Shown here: positions 16,973 through 25,100 of the stretch, in pieces
Position numbering within the stretch: position 1 is the first letter of the stretch
How the letters are laid out: every line of letters begins with the position of its first letter
DNA from: Treponema denticola ATCC 35405
GTDB taxonomy: Bacteria > Spirochaetota > Spirochaetia > Treponematales > Treponemataceae
Length of the DNA: 64,000 nt
Reading direction: 5' to 3'
NCBI RefSeq assembly: GCF_000008185.1
Contig: NC_002967.9
Coordinates: 434,001-498,000, forward strand
The notes under the pieces: generated by a model
What the model was told of the DNA's origin: nothing
Database searches by the model: none
What the model saw: only the letters and a program-made list of their open reading frames with translations
Position numbers and translations under genes: made by a program

Positions 16973-17893
16973 TCAAGTAGTTTTTTCTTCAATCGCTGTT
17001 TTTACCTTAAAACATTCCGTGCAGTTTAAAAAGTCTTTGATATGGCTTGCGTAGTTTATTTTTTTATTCCATACCAGATAGATATTGCGGTATTGGTGGG
17101 GAACATCACCCAGCTCAAAGGCTATCAACTTTTTATTTTTTACCATGTCTTCAACTGCTATTCTCGATATAAAAGATGTACCCAGTCCTTCTGCAGTCAA
17201 TTGCTTGATGACCTCAGTGTCGTTTATCGAGGCGCTTATATTTATCGAATCTAAATCTATCTTTTGCGATTTTAAAATCAGCTCCATATTTTGCTTAACG
17301 GCCGAGCCGGCTTCACGGATAATAAATGGTTCTTCGGCAATGCGTTTTAAGTTGGGATTTGATTTTTTCAGCTTTTGGTAATAGGAATTATTTGCACTTA
17401 TAAATACGAATTCATCTTTATAAATTGGAAGAAACTCGCAGTTTTCATCTTCTATCTTCATTCCGACAATGCCTATATCGACGGTATTCAGTGAAACCTT
17501 TTTTATTGTTTCAAGGCTGTTTTTTTCTTCAACCTTTATATAAATGTCGGGATGCTTTTTTTTAAACTCTCTCACTATTGAAGGAAGAAGGTAGCCTGCC
17601 GGAATGGTGGATGCTCCTATGGTTATAACCTTCCTTTCAGGATGGATAAATTTTTCTATCAGCTTATCCCTTTCGGCGAGAATGTTCTTTGCTTCGTTGT
17701 AAAGTTTATTTCCTGCCTCGGTTAATTTTAGCTCTCGGGTAGAACGCAAAAAGAGGGGAGTATCGAGCTCTTCTTCAAGCTGCTTTAAGGTGAGGCTGAC
17801 TGTGGGCTGCGATATGTTCAACTCGCTTGCAGTAGTGGAAAAGCTTAAATTTTCTACAAGTTTGATAAATATCTCAAGTTGTTTAAATTCCAT
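16973..17893 (-). CDS. LysR family transcriptional regulator
   Basis: A 306-residue regulator. The N-terminal winged HTH (LEIFIKLVENLSFSTTASEL, then ISQPTVSLTLKQLEEEL) is followed by a linker helix and a C-terminal two-lobed effector domain (KVITIGASTIPAGYLLPSIV). An AAGGAGT ribosome binding site precedes the ATG. It lies 33 bases downstream of the cyclase gene on the same strand and may be cotranscribed. Its targets cannot be told from the window. The CysB-like effector domain suggests a small anionic ligand, which is speculative. Confidence 0.85.
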   Translation of the reverse strand: MEFKQLEIFIKLVENLSFSTTASELNISQPTVSLTLKQLEEELDTPLFLRSTRELKLTEAGNKLYNEAKNILAERDKLIEKFIHPERKVITIGASTIPAGYLLPSIVREFKKKHPDIYIKVEEKNSLETIKKVSLNTVDIGIVGMKIEDENCEFLPIYKDEFVFISANNSYYQKLKKSNPNLKRIAEEPFIIREAGSAVKQNMELILKSQKIDLDSINISASINDTEVIKQLTAEGLGTSFISRIAVEDMVKNKKLIAFELGDVPHQYRNIYLVWNKKINYASHIKDFLNCTECFKVKTAIEEKTT

Positions 17894-17926
17894 GAAGACT
17901 CCTTTTCGGTGTAAACTGAGCCGATT

Positions 17927-20320
17927 TTATTTTACGTTCATTACAAAAACGCCGCTCCATTTTGGTTTCGGCGGAGAAACCTGATAGTGGGTAACTCTTC
18001 TTAAAAAGACTTTAGAGGGTGCATCATTATACTTTTCTGCACATTCAGAAAAATACTTTTCGGCGTGCTTCCATTTTCTTTTTCTATAATAAGAAAGTCC
18101 CGTTTCAAATAATTTTTTTATATCATAAAGTTTTTCGGTTGTAAGTTTCTCGGTAGGCTGAAGGATTTCGTAAATACGTACAGCTTCCGTTTTTCCCTTA
18201 ACTGCAATAAAATCGAGTTCTCTGCAAATAAAATCTTTGCTTAAATTTTTATAAACCTCTTCCGATATAATCGACTTTGAGCCGTATTCTTTGTTTGCAC
18301 CTTCAAGCCGGGCTGCAAGATTTACCGTGTCTCCTATGGATGTAAAATCTTTGCGTGTTTTTGAGCCGACAGGTCCGAATACTACGGGCCCCGAATTAAT
18401 ACCTATTCCTACTGAAACTAAAGCGGATCCTTCTTTTAAAGCTGCCTTCTGTTCTCTCCTCATTGCCTTGCGTATTTCCATAGCGGCCTTACATGCATTG
18501 ATTTCTTTTTTAGGTCCTGAGAAAAAGGCCATAATTTCATCGCCGACGTACTTATCTACATCTCCACCGTTTTCGAAGATTATCTTTGTTTCGATATCGA
18601 GATATCGGTTTAAAATATTGATGACTTCACGAGGCTGCATATTTTCACACATGCTTGTAAAACCTCTTATATCGGTAAACAAGAAACAGAGGTCTCTTGT
18701 GGCGCTTTTACTTGAAAGATTTTTTTCTGCATTTTGAATAGTATGAAAAGATACATAGGGTAAAATTCCGCGAATAAGTGAGATAATATTTTTTAATTCT
18801 ATTGAAAGAGTTTTTATTTCGTCATGGGTTTTGATGTTTTCTTCAAAAATAAGCCGGTCGGCTTCAACTGCAGCATTGCTCGAAATCATTCCGCGTAAAA
18901 TATTTGCGGTTTTTCGTATATTTCCGCATAAGAAAATAATCGGATTTGCAATAAAGTCCGCCAAAAAAAGAACAATGATTATAGAAGCATAGAAAAACAC
19001 GGCCGAAATTGAAAACACAAATACCTTTGCCTGAAAATAAGGGCGGTCGAGAATTTCTTTAAGATATGTAACAACGGAAAAGCCTACAAGTCTTTGGCCC
19101 TCCTTGCGGGTAAAGGTTACGGGATAGATATAAAGGCAGGTTCCATTATCCTCCTTGTAAATAGGTGTACTGACCGTAGCTTGATTTTTGAAATGTTTTA
19201 TATAAAGGGCTGCTTCCTCAGGACTTATGTTCTTTTCTTCATCAGAGATAAGACGTACCTGCCCTGCGGCTGTAGTATAAGAAAATACGTCAAAAAAAGG
19301 CAGTTCGGTAGATTCATCGATTTCTTCAAGAAAAACAGGCTGTTTATTGCTTGTGGTTATTATATCAACCCTTTGAAAGGGGAAGGGCGAAGATAGATTG
19401 GTTTTTCTTATTCCTTCGATGAAGGCGTTGATTTTAGCGTGAAGACCGTCCGAAAAGCTGTATATGGCTGCGACCTGCTCGGCTTGGCTTTTTCCTGTCG
19501 TGTTGACATTTTGGGTGAGAAGCATATTATAGTTTCTCAAATCCGTGTAAATAAAGGTTGAAAGAATCACTAATATGGTAAAAATAATAACTATTGTAAT
19601 TTTTATTTTTATATGCGACCTTTTTTTTCTGTTTTTAAAACGGGTTATGTATTGTTTTAATAGCTTATCTATAGAAAAAGCTTCTTCCTGTATGGGTTCG
19701 GGATTATTTTTTAGTGATTTTTCTTTTTGTTTTTTTAATTTGTCGGCTATTCGTTTGTTTAACAGTTCTTCCTTGCTTTCCTCTTCTTTTAGCAGGCGTT
19801 TATATTCAACATATGATTCGTTTTGCCTTTTTATGGAAATTATGCCGTGTGCTATCAAGAAAGCATGAAAGATAAGGGCTATAAAAAAAGCAAAATATGT
19901 AAGGGGACTCAGAGAATAGAACCATCTGGGAGTGTTTGCAAATAAATTCATGCCGGAAATCGAGGCTGAAAGATAAAGGCTTATAGGCACTAAAGCCGAA
20001 AAATAAACAATTTTTGAGGATATTCTTGTTTGAAAAATAGATACAAAGATGATTATAAATGCTATAGGCAATAAAAACAGCAATAAGCTGCTTACATAAA
20101 AAAAGTTTAAACCGCTTTGTATAAGGTTCGAAAATAATACCGTCATAGGGTAAAGATTTACCGCTTTCTGCGAGGTATTAAACAAGTCCATTTTAGTCAT
20201 ACTGAACGGCAAAACCATAAGTCCTGCAAGAATTATAAGAGAAGCTATTTTTACCGTATCGGGGTGAACATAAATTTTTTTTATCCGGTTAAGGAATTTA
20301 TCTAGGTCATTTATCATCAT
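17927..20320 (-). CDS. Class III adenylate/guanylate cyclase with N-terminal membrane domain
   Basis: About 797 residues. There are four to five N-terminal membrane helices, a charged cytoplasmic linker (~170-235), one helix, an extracytoplasmic sensor-like region (~260-440), a last helix and a HAMP-like segment. The class III cyclase domain (~540-715) then follows. Metal-binding Asp residues are in FLFTDIRGFT and the KYVGDEIMAF region; the Lys there and GDTVNLAARLEG suggest adenylate cyclase. A short TPR-like tail ends the protein. No clear ribosome binding site exists; I use the ATG at 20320 instead of the GTG at 20338. Confidence 0.8.
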   Translation of the reverse strand: MMINDLDKFLNRIKKIYVHPDTVKIASLIILAGLMVLPFSMTKMDLFNTSQKAVNLYPMTVLFSNLIQSGLNFFYVSSLLLFLLPIAFIIIFVSIFQTRISSKIVYFSALVPISLYLSASISGMNLFANTPRWFYSLSPLTYFAFFIALIFHAFLIAHGIISIKRQNESYVEYKRLLKEEESKEELLNKRIADKLKKQKEKSLKNNPEPIQEEAFSIDKLLKQYITRFKNRKKRSHIKIKITIVIIFTILVILSTFIYTDLRNYNMLLTQNVNTTGKSQAEQVAAIYSFSDGLHAKINAFIEGIRKTNLSSPFPFQRVDIITTSNKQPVFLEEIDESTELPFFDVFSYTTAAGQVRLISDEEKNISPEEAALYIKHFKNQATVSTPIYKEDNGTCLYIYPVTFTRKEGQRLVGFSVVTYLKEILDRPYFQAKVFVFSISAVFFYASIIIVLFLADFIANPIIFLCGNIRKTANILRGMISSNAAVEADRLIFEENIKTHDEIKTLSIELKNIISLIRGILPYVSFHTIQNAEKNLSSKSATRDLCFLFTDIRGFTSMCENMQPREVINILNRYLDIETKIIFENGGDVDKYVGDEIMAFFSGPKKEINACKAAMEIRKAMRREQKAALKEGSALVSVGIGINSGPVVFGPVGSKTRKDFTSIGDTVNLAARLEGANKEYGSKSIISEEVYKNLSKDFICRELDFIAVKGKTEAVRIYEILQPTEKLTTEKLYDIKKLFETGLSYYRKRKWKHAEKYFSECAEKYNDAPSKVFLRRVTHYQVSPPKPKWSGVFVMNVK

Positions 20321-20361
20321 AGATAATAGTTTACACACTAAATGCTTTTTGTCAATACAAT

Positions 20362-20412
20362 AAGGGGAAGGGACAAACCCCCGTTCAGAGCGGTGGTTTT
20401 TCCCTTCCCCTT
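20362..20412. repeat. Long GC-rich inverted repeat
   Basis: AAGGGGAAGGGA (20362-20373) pairs with TCCCTTCCCCTT (20401-20412). Inside the 27-base loop AAACC/GGTTT and CCG/CGG can extend the hairpin. It is GC-rich compared with the surrounding DNA and looks like an interspersed palindromic element, not a simple terminator. It could also terminate upstream-directed transcription. Confidence 0.6.
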
Positions 20413-20438
20413 TAACCCCATCCCTTTTCCTCGCGCTG

Positions 20439-20461
20439 CCAAAGGGGATTTCCCCCTTTGG
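20439..20461. repeat. Short perfect inverted repeat beside the GC-rich palindrome
   Basis: CCAAAGGGG (20439-20447) pairs with CCCCTTTGG (20453-20461) around a 5-base loop. It sits 27 bases after the larger hairpin. Together with the CCCTTCCCC-rich spacer this makes a compact palindromic block upstream of the Rpn-type gene. Confidence 0.6.
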
Positions 20462-20572
20462 AAACCCCGACTTTTTTCAAATTTTACTATTTATTGCAAA
20501 CTTTGCGTACAATAATTATGAAAAGGGGAAAATTTTTCTTCTCTAAAAAAAATTATTAACGAGGCTTAATTT

Positions 20573-21427
20573 ATGGAAAAATTATTTAAAATAACTTTAC
20601 GAAACGACTATGCTTTTAAAAGAGTCTTTGGAGTGGAAGAAAACAAGGACGTTTTACAGGATTTATTGGAATGTATCTTGGACATTCAACCTGAAGATAT
20701 CGCAGGTTTGGAGCTCTTGGATAAGGAGTTTCATAAGGATTCTATAAGCGATAAAACCGGTGTCTTAGACGTAAAATTACGCCTAAAGAACAACACGATT
20801 ATCGACATCGAAATTCAAAACAGGTGGAACAGTGAGTTTGTTCAAAGAACAATCTTTTATTGGGCTAAAATGTATACTGAAAACTTAAAAACAGGTGAAG
20901 TATATACAAAATTACCTAAATGTATTACAATAAACATAGTGGGTGAAGGATTTGATTTGAATTCACTTATCCATAGTGAGTACAATGTAGTAGAAAAACA
21001 CCTAAACGACAGGCTTTCCGATGAGCTTGAAATTCACTTTTTAAACTTAGCCAAGGTTAAAGAACAGGATGAAAATATAGAATCCGATGAAAAGAAAAAG
21101 AAACTTTACAACTGGCTGAAATTTATCGAAACTGATGATGAGGAGGTACGTAATATGCTGGCACAAGAATCCCCTATGATGCGGAAGGCAAATTCCACTA
21201 TTGAGTTAATGGAAATGAGCCCAAAAGAGAAGTGGCTTTATGAAAACCGCATGAAATATGAACATGACAAAGCCTCGTGGAAACATGTGGGTTATCAAGA
21301 AGGTATTGAACAAGGCTCTTACCAAAAAGCTCTTGAAACTGCACGATTGATGAAACAAGCAAATTGTGAGCTTGACTTTATCATACAAATGACAGGGCTC
21401 AGTAAAGAAGAAATCGAAAAGTTATAA
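20573..21427 (+). CDS. Rpn/YhgA-like PD-(D/E)XK nuclease (transposase-related family)
   Basis: A 284-residue protein of the Rpn/YhgA family. The N-terminal LKITLRNDYAFKRVFG-type motif is typical. The nuclease core reads D in GVLDVKLRL and then IDIEIQ, the PD-(D/E)XK catalytic pattern. The C-terminal ~60 residues form a helical tail (KWLYENRMKYEHDKASW). Family members promote recA-independent recombination in E. coli and are often multicopy in treponemes. It stands between palindromic repeats and msp, which may favour rearrangement there. Its function here is inferred. Confidence 0.8.
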   Translation: MEKLFKITLRNDYAFKRVFGVEENKDVLQDLLECILDIQPEDIAGLELLDKEFHKDSISDKTGVLDVKLRLKNNTIIDIEIQNRWNSEFVQRTIFYWAKMYTENLKTGEVYTKLPKCITINIVGEGFDLNSLIHSEYNVVEKHLNDRLSDELEIHFLNLAKVKEQDENIESDEKKKKLYNWLKFIETDDEEVRNMLAQESPMMRKANSTIELMEMSPKEKWLYENRMKYEHDKASWKHVGYQEGIEQGSYQKALETARLMKQANCELDFIIQMTGLSKEEIEKL

Positions 21428-21548
21428 TTAATTAGGTGGATAAATAAATTATTCATTGTTTTTGTTGTTAATATGCCGAAAAAAGGCAAAGAAATTAGAA
21501 AAATTATAAAAAAAATGCGAATTTTGTGTAACTTTTTTGTATTTTTGC

Positions 21549-21577
21549 TTGACAAGTGATTTTGGCTGTGTTACAAT
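21549..21577 (+). promoter_or_regulatory. Strong sigma-70 promoter of msp
   Basis: A perfect TTGACA (21549-21554), a 17-base spacer and TACAAT (21572-21577), followed by a very strong AAGGAGG ribosome binding site at 21595-21601. This fits a highly expressed surface protein gene. Confidence 0.85.
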
Positions 21578-21609
21578 AATGGCAAACAAATAACAAGGAG
21601 GAATTTTTT

Positions 21610-23241
21610 ATGAAAAAAATTCTGGCGATTTTGATGATTTTGGTGCTCGTGGGCGGAGTTGCTTTTGCTCAACTTACACCTCAAGTTACAGCAAAGGCTT
21701 CTGTAAACTGGGGAATTGACTTTGGCGCAGGAAAGAATGCAAAGGCTCAACATGGTTTTGAGAATCTTTTGGATGCAAAGGTCGTAATCCCTCTTTACAT
21801 GGGTACTTTAAACTCAAAGACCGAAGGTGACGTTCGCATGAACTTTGATCTTGGTGTAAACTTAGCTTACAGATTCTATGACCAGTTGTCAAATAGTGCA
21901 TCACCCCATGTGGCTTGGGATTCGGATGCCGAGTTTAAACTCTGGAGAAAAACATTAAGCGATATGTCTGCATCTATTCATTTCTTCGGCGGTTACATGA
22001 ATGTTTATGGACGACCTGACTTCTCTACAAACTATGCCCAGATTTGGTCACCTATCCGCGACAATGGTGTAGCATGGGGCCCTGAAACCTCAGGCGATAT
22101 CACTGGTTTTGGTACAAAACTCGGTTATGCAAGCGATGACCTTGCAGGAACAGGGCTTAAATTTGATGCCGGCTTAAAATTCGGATCAAACGGTTCATGG
22201 AAAGCTAAAGGAACAACAGCTCAAGATAAGTTTAAGGTTGTAGATTTGAAAGTTGGTGACACACTAATTGCCGGTGCTACATATTATAAACAAAATGGTA
22301 TCGATGCAGAAGGTAAGCCGATATTTAGTTCTACAGCAGCTGTTTTTGCTGCTCCTCCTACCGTAGGTGCTGGTGAAGACGGAAAATATTTGGTAAAGAC
22401 AGCGTCTACTGCAACCGGTCCCGCAGCAAACAAATATGCTTTCGGACTTGATTTAAGCTTAGGTTATGATAAGTGGGTTACCCTTGATTTCGGTATCAAT
22501 GCAACTTTTGATAACGTTAAGGACTTTGGAAAGGCCGGTGTTCATGAAGATGTTGCAGCAGGATCAAATCCGGATAAGCCGTATTTAGGTATGGGATTGA
22601 AACTCGGATCAAAGCCTGTTGACGGTCTTGCTCTAACCTTAGCCATGGATGCTTTAATGAATGTAGGCACGGATTCAAAGGTCGCTTTTGATCTTCGCTT
22701 TGATGCTTCTTATAAGTGGGTAGCTCTTGGTGCCTATTTCGGTAATGATTTGTCTGCTTATGCCGGAAAAGACAAGAACAATAAGGCTATTGGTGATATG
22801 GCAGCAATGATTGCCTTTAAATCAGCAGCTTCAGGAGATACGAATTTTGTTGAAGGTTTGGCATTTGGCGTAGACTTCAGACTTAACCATCTCTTAAGCG
22901 CAGTTCCCACCGGTGATAAATCTACATTACCTATGGGTATAAGTGCTTGGGTAAACTACAAGTATGCTCTTACAGATTCAATGTGGGTAAAGCCCTATGC
23001 TAACTTCTGGGGTGAAACCAACAGAAAATCTATAGATGCTAGCAAAACCGATAAGTTCTTCGGTGTTGCCTATAAGGTTGGTGCAACATTCTCTCCTGCA
23101 GAGAAAATTGAAATTGACACCTACTGGTCACAGGGTAAACTTTCCTGGAATAAATATGAAGGTACTGAAGGTATGATTAGCGCTCCTGCTTTTGATGCAC
23201 ACAATGGTACTTTTGTAATCGGTGTTAAAGTTATCTACTAA
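21610..23241 (+). CDS. msp: Major outer sheath protein (Msp)
   Basis: A 543-residue protein that I recognise as the Treponema denticola major outer sheath protein. The signal peptide is MKKILAILMILVLVGGVAFA, with cleavage before Gln. The N-terminal region (LTPQVTAKASVNWGIDFGAG) and the C-terminal barrel region (ending FVIGVKVIY) match the Msp N and C domains. Msp is an abundant outer membrane porin-like adhesin implicated in cytotoxicity and host binding; it differs between strains in its central part. It is monocistronic, with its own promoter and terminator. Confidence 0.93.
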   Translation: MKKILAILMILVLVGGVAFAQLTPQVTAKASVNWGIDFGAGKNAKAQHGFENLLDAKVVIPLYMGTLNSKTEGDVRMNFDLGVNLAYRFYDQLSNSASPHVAWDSDAEFKLWRKTLSDMSASIHFFGGYMNVYGRPDFSTNYAQIWSPIRDNGVAWGPETSGDITGFGTKLGYASDDLAGTGLKFDAGLKFGSNGSWKAKGTTAQDKFKVVDLKVGDTLIAGATYYKQNGIDAEGKPIFSSTAAVFAAPPTVGAGEDGKYLVKTASTATGPAANKYAFGLDLSLGYDKWVTLDFGINATFDNVKDFGKAGVHEDVAAGSNPDKPYLGMGLKLGSKPVDGLALTLAMDALMNVGTDSKVAFDLRFDASYKWVALGAYFGNDLSAYAGKDKNNKAIGDMAAMIAFKSAASGDTNFVEGLAFGVDFRLNHLLSAVPTGDKSTLPMGISAWVNYKYALTDSMWVKPYANFWGETNRKSIDASKTDKFFGVAYKVGATFSPAEKIEIDTYWSQGKLSWNKYEGTEGMISAPAFDAHNGTFVIGVKVIY

Positions 23242-23261
23242 TCTATACCTAGTATAGTTTA

Positions 23262-23288
23262 AAACCCGCCGCAAGGCGGGTTTTTTTG
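23262..23288 (+). terminator. Rho-independent terminator of msp
   Basis: AAACCCGCC (23262-23270), the loop GCAA, GGCGGGTTT (23275-23283) and a continuing T run form a canonical terminator 20 bases after the msp stop. Confidence 0.92.
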
Positions 23289-23321
23289 TGTCTAATAGAC
23301 TCTGCTGCTATTCTCAAAACA

Positions 23322-23350
23322 TTGAATAATCATGCGTCTTATGCTATAAT
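23322..23350 (+). promoter_or_regulatory. Promoter of the AAA-ATPase-like gene
   Basis: TTGAAT (23322-23327), a 17-base spacer and a perfect TATAAT (23345-23350) lie directly before the TTAGGAGG ribosome binding site at 23356. Confidence 0.65.
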
Positions 23351-23369
23351 CGGTTTTAGGAGGCTTAAA

Positions 23370-24989
23370 ATGGATTTTGATTTTTCGCGCAAGATACCGA
23401 TAGGTATTCAAAGTTTTGAAGATTTACGCAGAAAAAACTTTTTATATGTAGATAAAACTCTATATGCTTTTAAGCTGGCCAACTTAGGGAAGGTATACTT
23501 TTTAAGCCGTCCCCGCCGCTTTGGAAAAAGTCTTTTTCTCTCGACTCTCAAGGCTTATTTTTTAGGACAAAAAGAGCTTTTTAAGGGCTTGTACATCGAA
23601 AAGGCTGAAGAAAAGCGGGCCGAAATCGAAAAAAACGAAGCATGGGGTGAGTATCCTGTTTTCTACTTGGATTTTAATGTGGGTCGATATGACTTGGATG
23701 GTGCTCTTGCAGAAAGCCTCGACTACTTTTTAAAAAAAGAAGAAAAAATCTACAGGCTAAAAAACGAAGGCGATTCTTTCGGAAAACGTTTTCAGTCACT
23801 CATAGAAACCGCCTACAATAAAACCGGCAAGCAGGCGGTTATTCTTGTGGACGAATATGATAAACCCCTTTTACAAACAATGGGTGTAAACGAGGCTCTA
23901 AATGAAGAATACCGCAATACCCTCAAAGCCTTTTATTCTGTAATAAAAACTTGCGACCAATATATCCGCTTTGCTTTTTTGACGGGAGTTACAAAGTTCA
24001 GTAAGGTAAGTATCTCTAGCGACTTAAATAATCTGCAAGATATAAGTATGCTCAATGACTATGCTGAAATATGCGGATTGACTCAAGCCGAGATAGAAAA
24101 AACCTTTAAGCCTGAAATAGAAAGACTGGCGAAGAACACCAAAAACAGCTATGATAAAATGCTTGAAGAATTAAAAAAGCGGTACGACGGCTATAAGTTC
24201 AGTGTTTTAGGAGAATCTGTCTATAACCCATTTAGCATATTAAATACTTTCAACTCTGGTGAATTAAAAAACTATTGGTTTGCAACAGGCACACCAACCT
24301 TTTTGGTAAATTATCTAAAAGCTGCTCATTATAATATTCCAGACTTAGATGGAAAGGTAGAGCTTGATGAGTCCATGCTGAATGAATATAGAGCCGATGC
24401 AAAAGACCCCATACCTATACTTTTTCAATCGGGTTATTTAACGATAAAAGAATACATAGAAGAAGTTAATATGTATCGCTTAGGCTTTCCGAATGATGAG
24501 GTACGTTATAGCTTTTTAGAAAATCTTGTACCTGCCTATTCTTCGCTTAGAGCCGATGAAACGGGAGTTTCAATATGGAAATTTGTAGAAGACATAAGGG
24601 CCGGGAATGTGGATGATTTTATGGATAGGATGCAGGCTATAATAGCCGGTGTGCCTTACGATAATCTTCCAAAAGATAAACTTAAATTGAGAGAGCAAAA
24701 CTACCAGACTGCCGTTTACCTAATCTTTAAACTTATGGGGCAATTTGTGCAAACGGAAATACACTGTTTAAAAGGCAGAGCCGATTGTATAGTGCACACT
24801 AAAGATTCCATATACATCTTTGAGTTTAAGTTGATGAGTGCAGGTACGGCAGAAGATGCAATAGTCCAAATAAAAGAAAATGGCTATGCCGCTCAATTTA
24901 AGACAAGCAGCAAAAAGATAATTCTGATAGGTTCGAGTTTTAATGAGGAGGAAAGGACTATCGGCGAATGGAAGACGGAAGAACTTTAA
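23370..24989 (+). CDS. AAA-ATPase-like protein with C-terminal PD-(D/E)XK nuclease domain
   Basis: A protein of about 539 residues. The ATG at 23370 has TTAGGAGG seven bases upstream; the longer in-frame start is rejected. The N-terminus (KIPIGIQSFEDLRRKNFLYV DKT region) and Walker A-like SRPRRFGKSLFLSTLKAYF define the AAA-ATPase-like family (Pfam AAA-ATPase_like). VILVDEYDKPL is the Walker B. The C-terminus (GRADCIVHT, then YIFEFKL) matches the accompanying PD-(D/E)XK nuclease family. Such genes are often multicopy in spirochetes and Bacteroidetes. The biological role is unknown; a defence or selfish function has been suggested for relatives. Confidence 0.8.
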   Translation: MDFDFSRKIPIGIQSFEDLRRKNFLYVDKTLYAFKLANLGKVYFLSRPRRFGKSLFLSTLKAYFLGQKELFKGLYIEKAEEKRAEIEKNEAWGEYPVFYLDFNVGRYDLDGALAESLDYFLKKEEKIYRLKNEGDSFGKRFQSLIETAYNKTGKQAVILVDEYDKPLLQTMGVNEALNEEYRNTLKAFYSVIKTCDQYIRFAFLTGVTKFSKVSISSDLNNLQDISMLNDYAEICGLTQAEIEKTFKPEIERLAKNTKNSYDKMLEELKKRYDGYKFSVLGESVYNPFSILNTFNSGELKNYWFATGTPTFLVNYLKAAHYNIPDLDGKVELDESMLNEYRADAKDPIPILFQSGYLTIKEYIEEVNMYRLGFPNDEVRYSFLENLVPAYSSLRADETGVSIWKFVEDIRAGNVDDFMDRMQAIIAGVPYDNLPKDKLKLREQNYQTAVYLIFKLMGQFVQTEIHCLKGRADCIVHTKDSIYIFEFKLMSAGTAEDAIVQIKENGYAAQFKTSSKKIILIGSSFNEEERTIGEWKTEEL

Positions 24990-25038
24990 GCAATTAAAAA
25001 TCTGTAAGAAGGACAATTTATAGAAAAATCATAAAACA

Positions 25039-25080
25039 AAAAAGCTGCCCAAGCATTTGAACTTGGACAGCTTTTTAATT
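25039..25080. terminator. Bidirectional terminator between convergent genes
   Basis: AAAAAGCTGCCCAAG (25039-25053) pairs with CTTGGACAGCTTTTT (25062-25076) with one mismatch. Flanking A and T runs make it usable from both sides, ending the AAA-ATPase-like gene and the nfnB/gltA-like gene. Confidence 0.85.
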
Positions 25081-25100
25081 ATCGGTTTAAAGTAAAAGAC

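Noticed and set aside
20573-21427. Complete insertion sequence around the Rpn-type gene
   Set aside because: No terminal inverted repeats or target duplications flank it; the nearby hairpins do not pair with anything on the far side.
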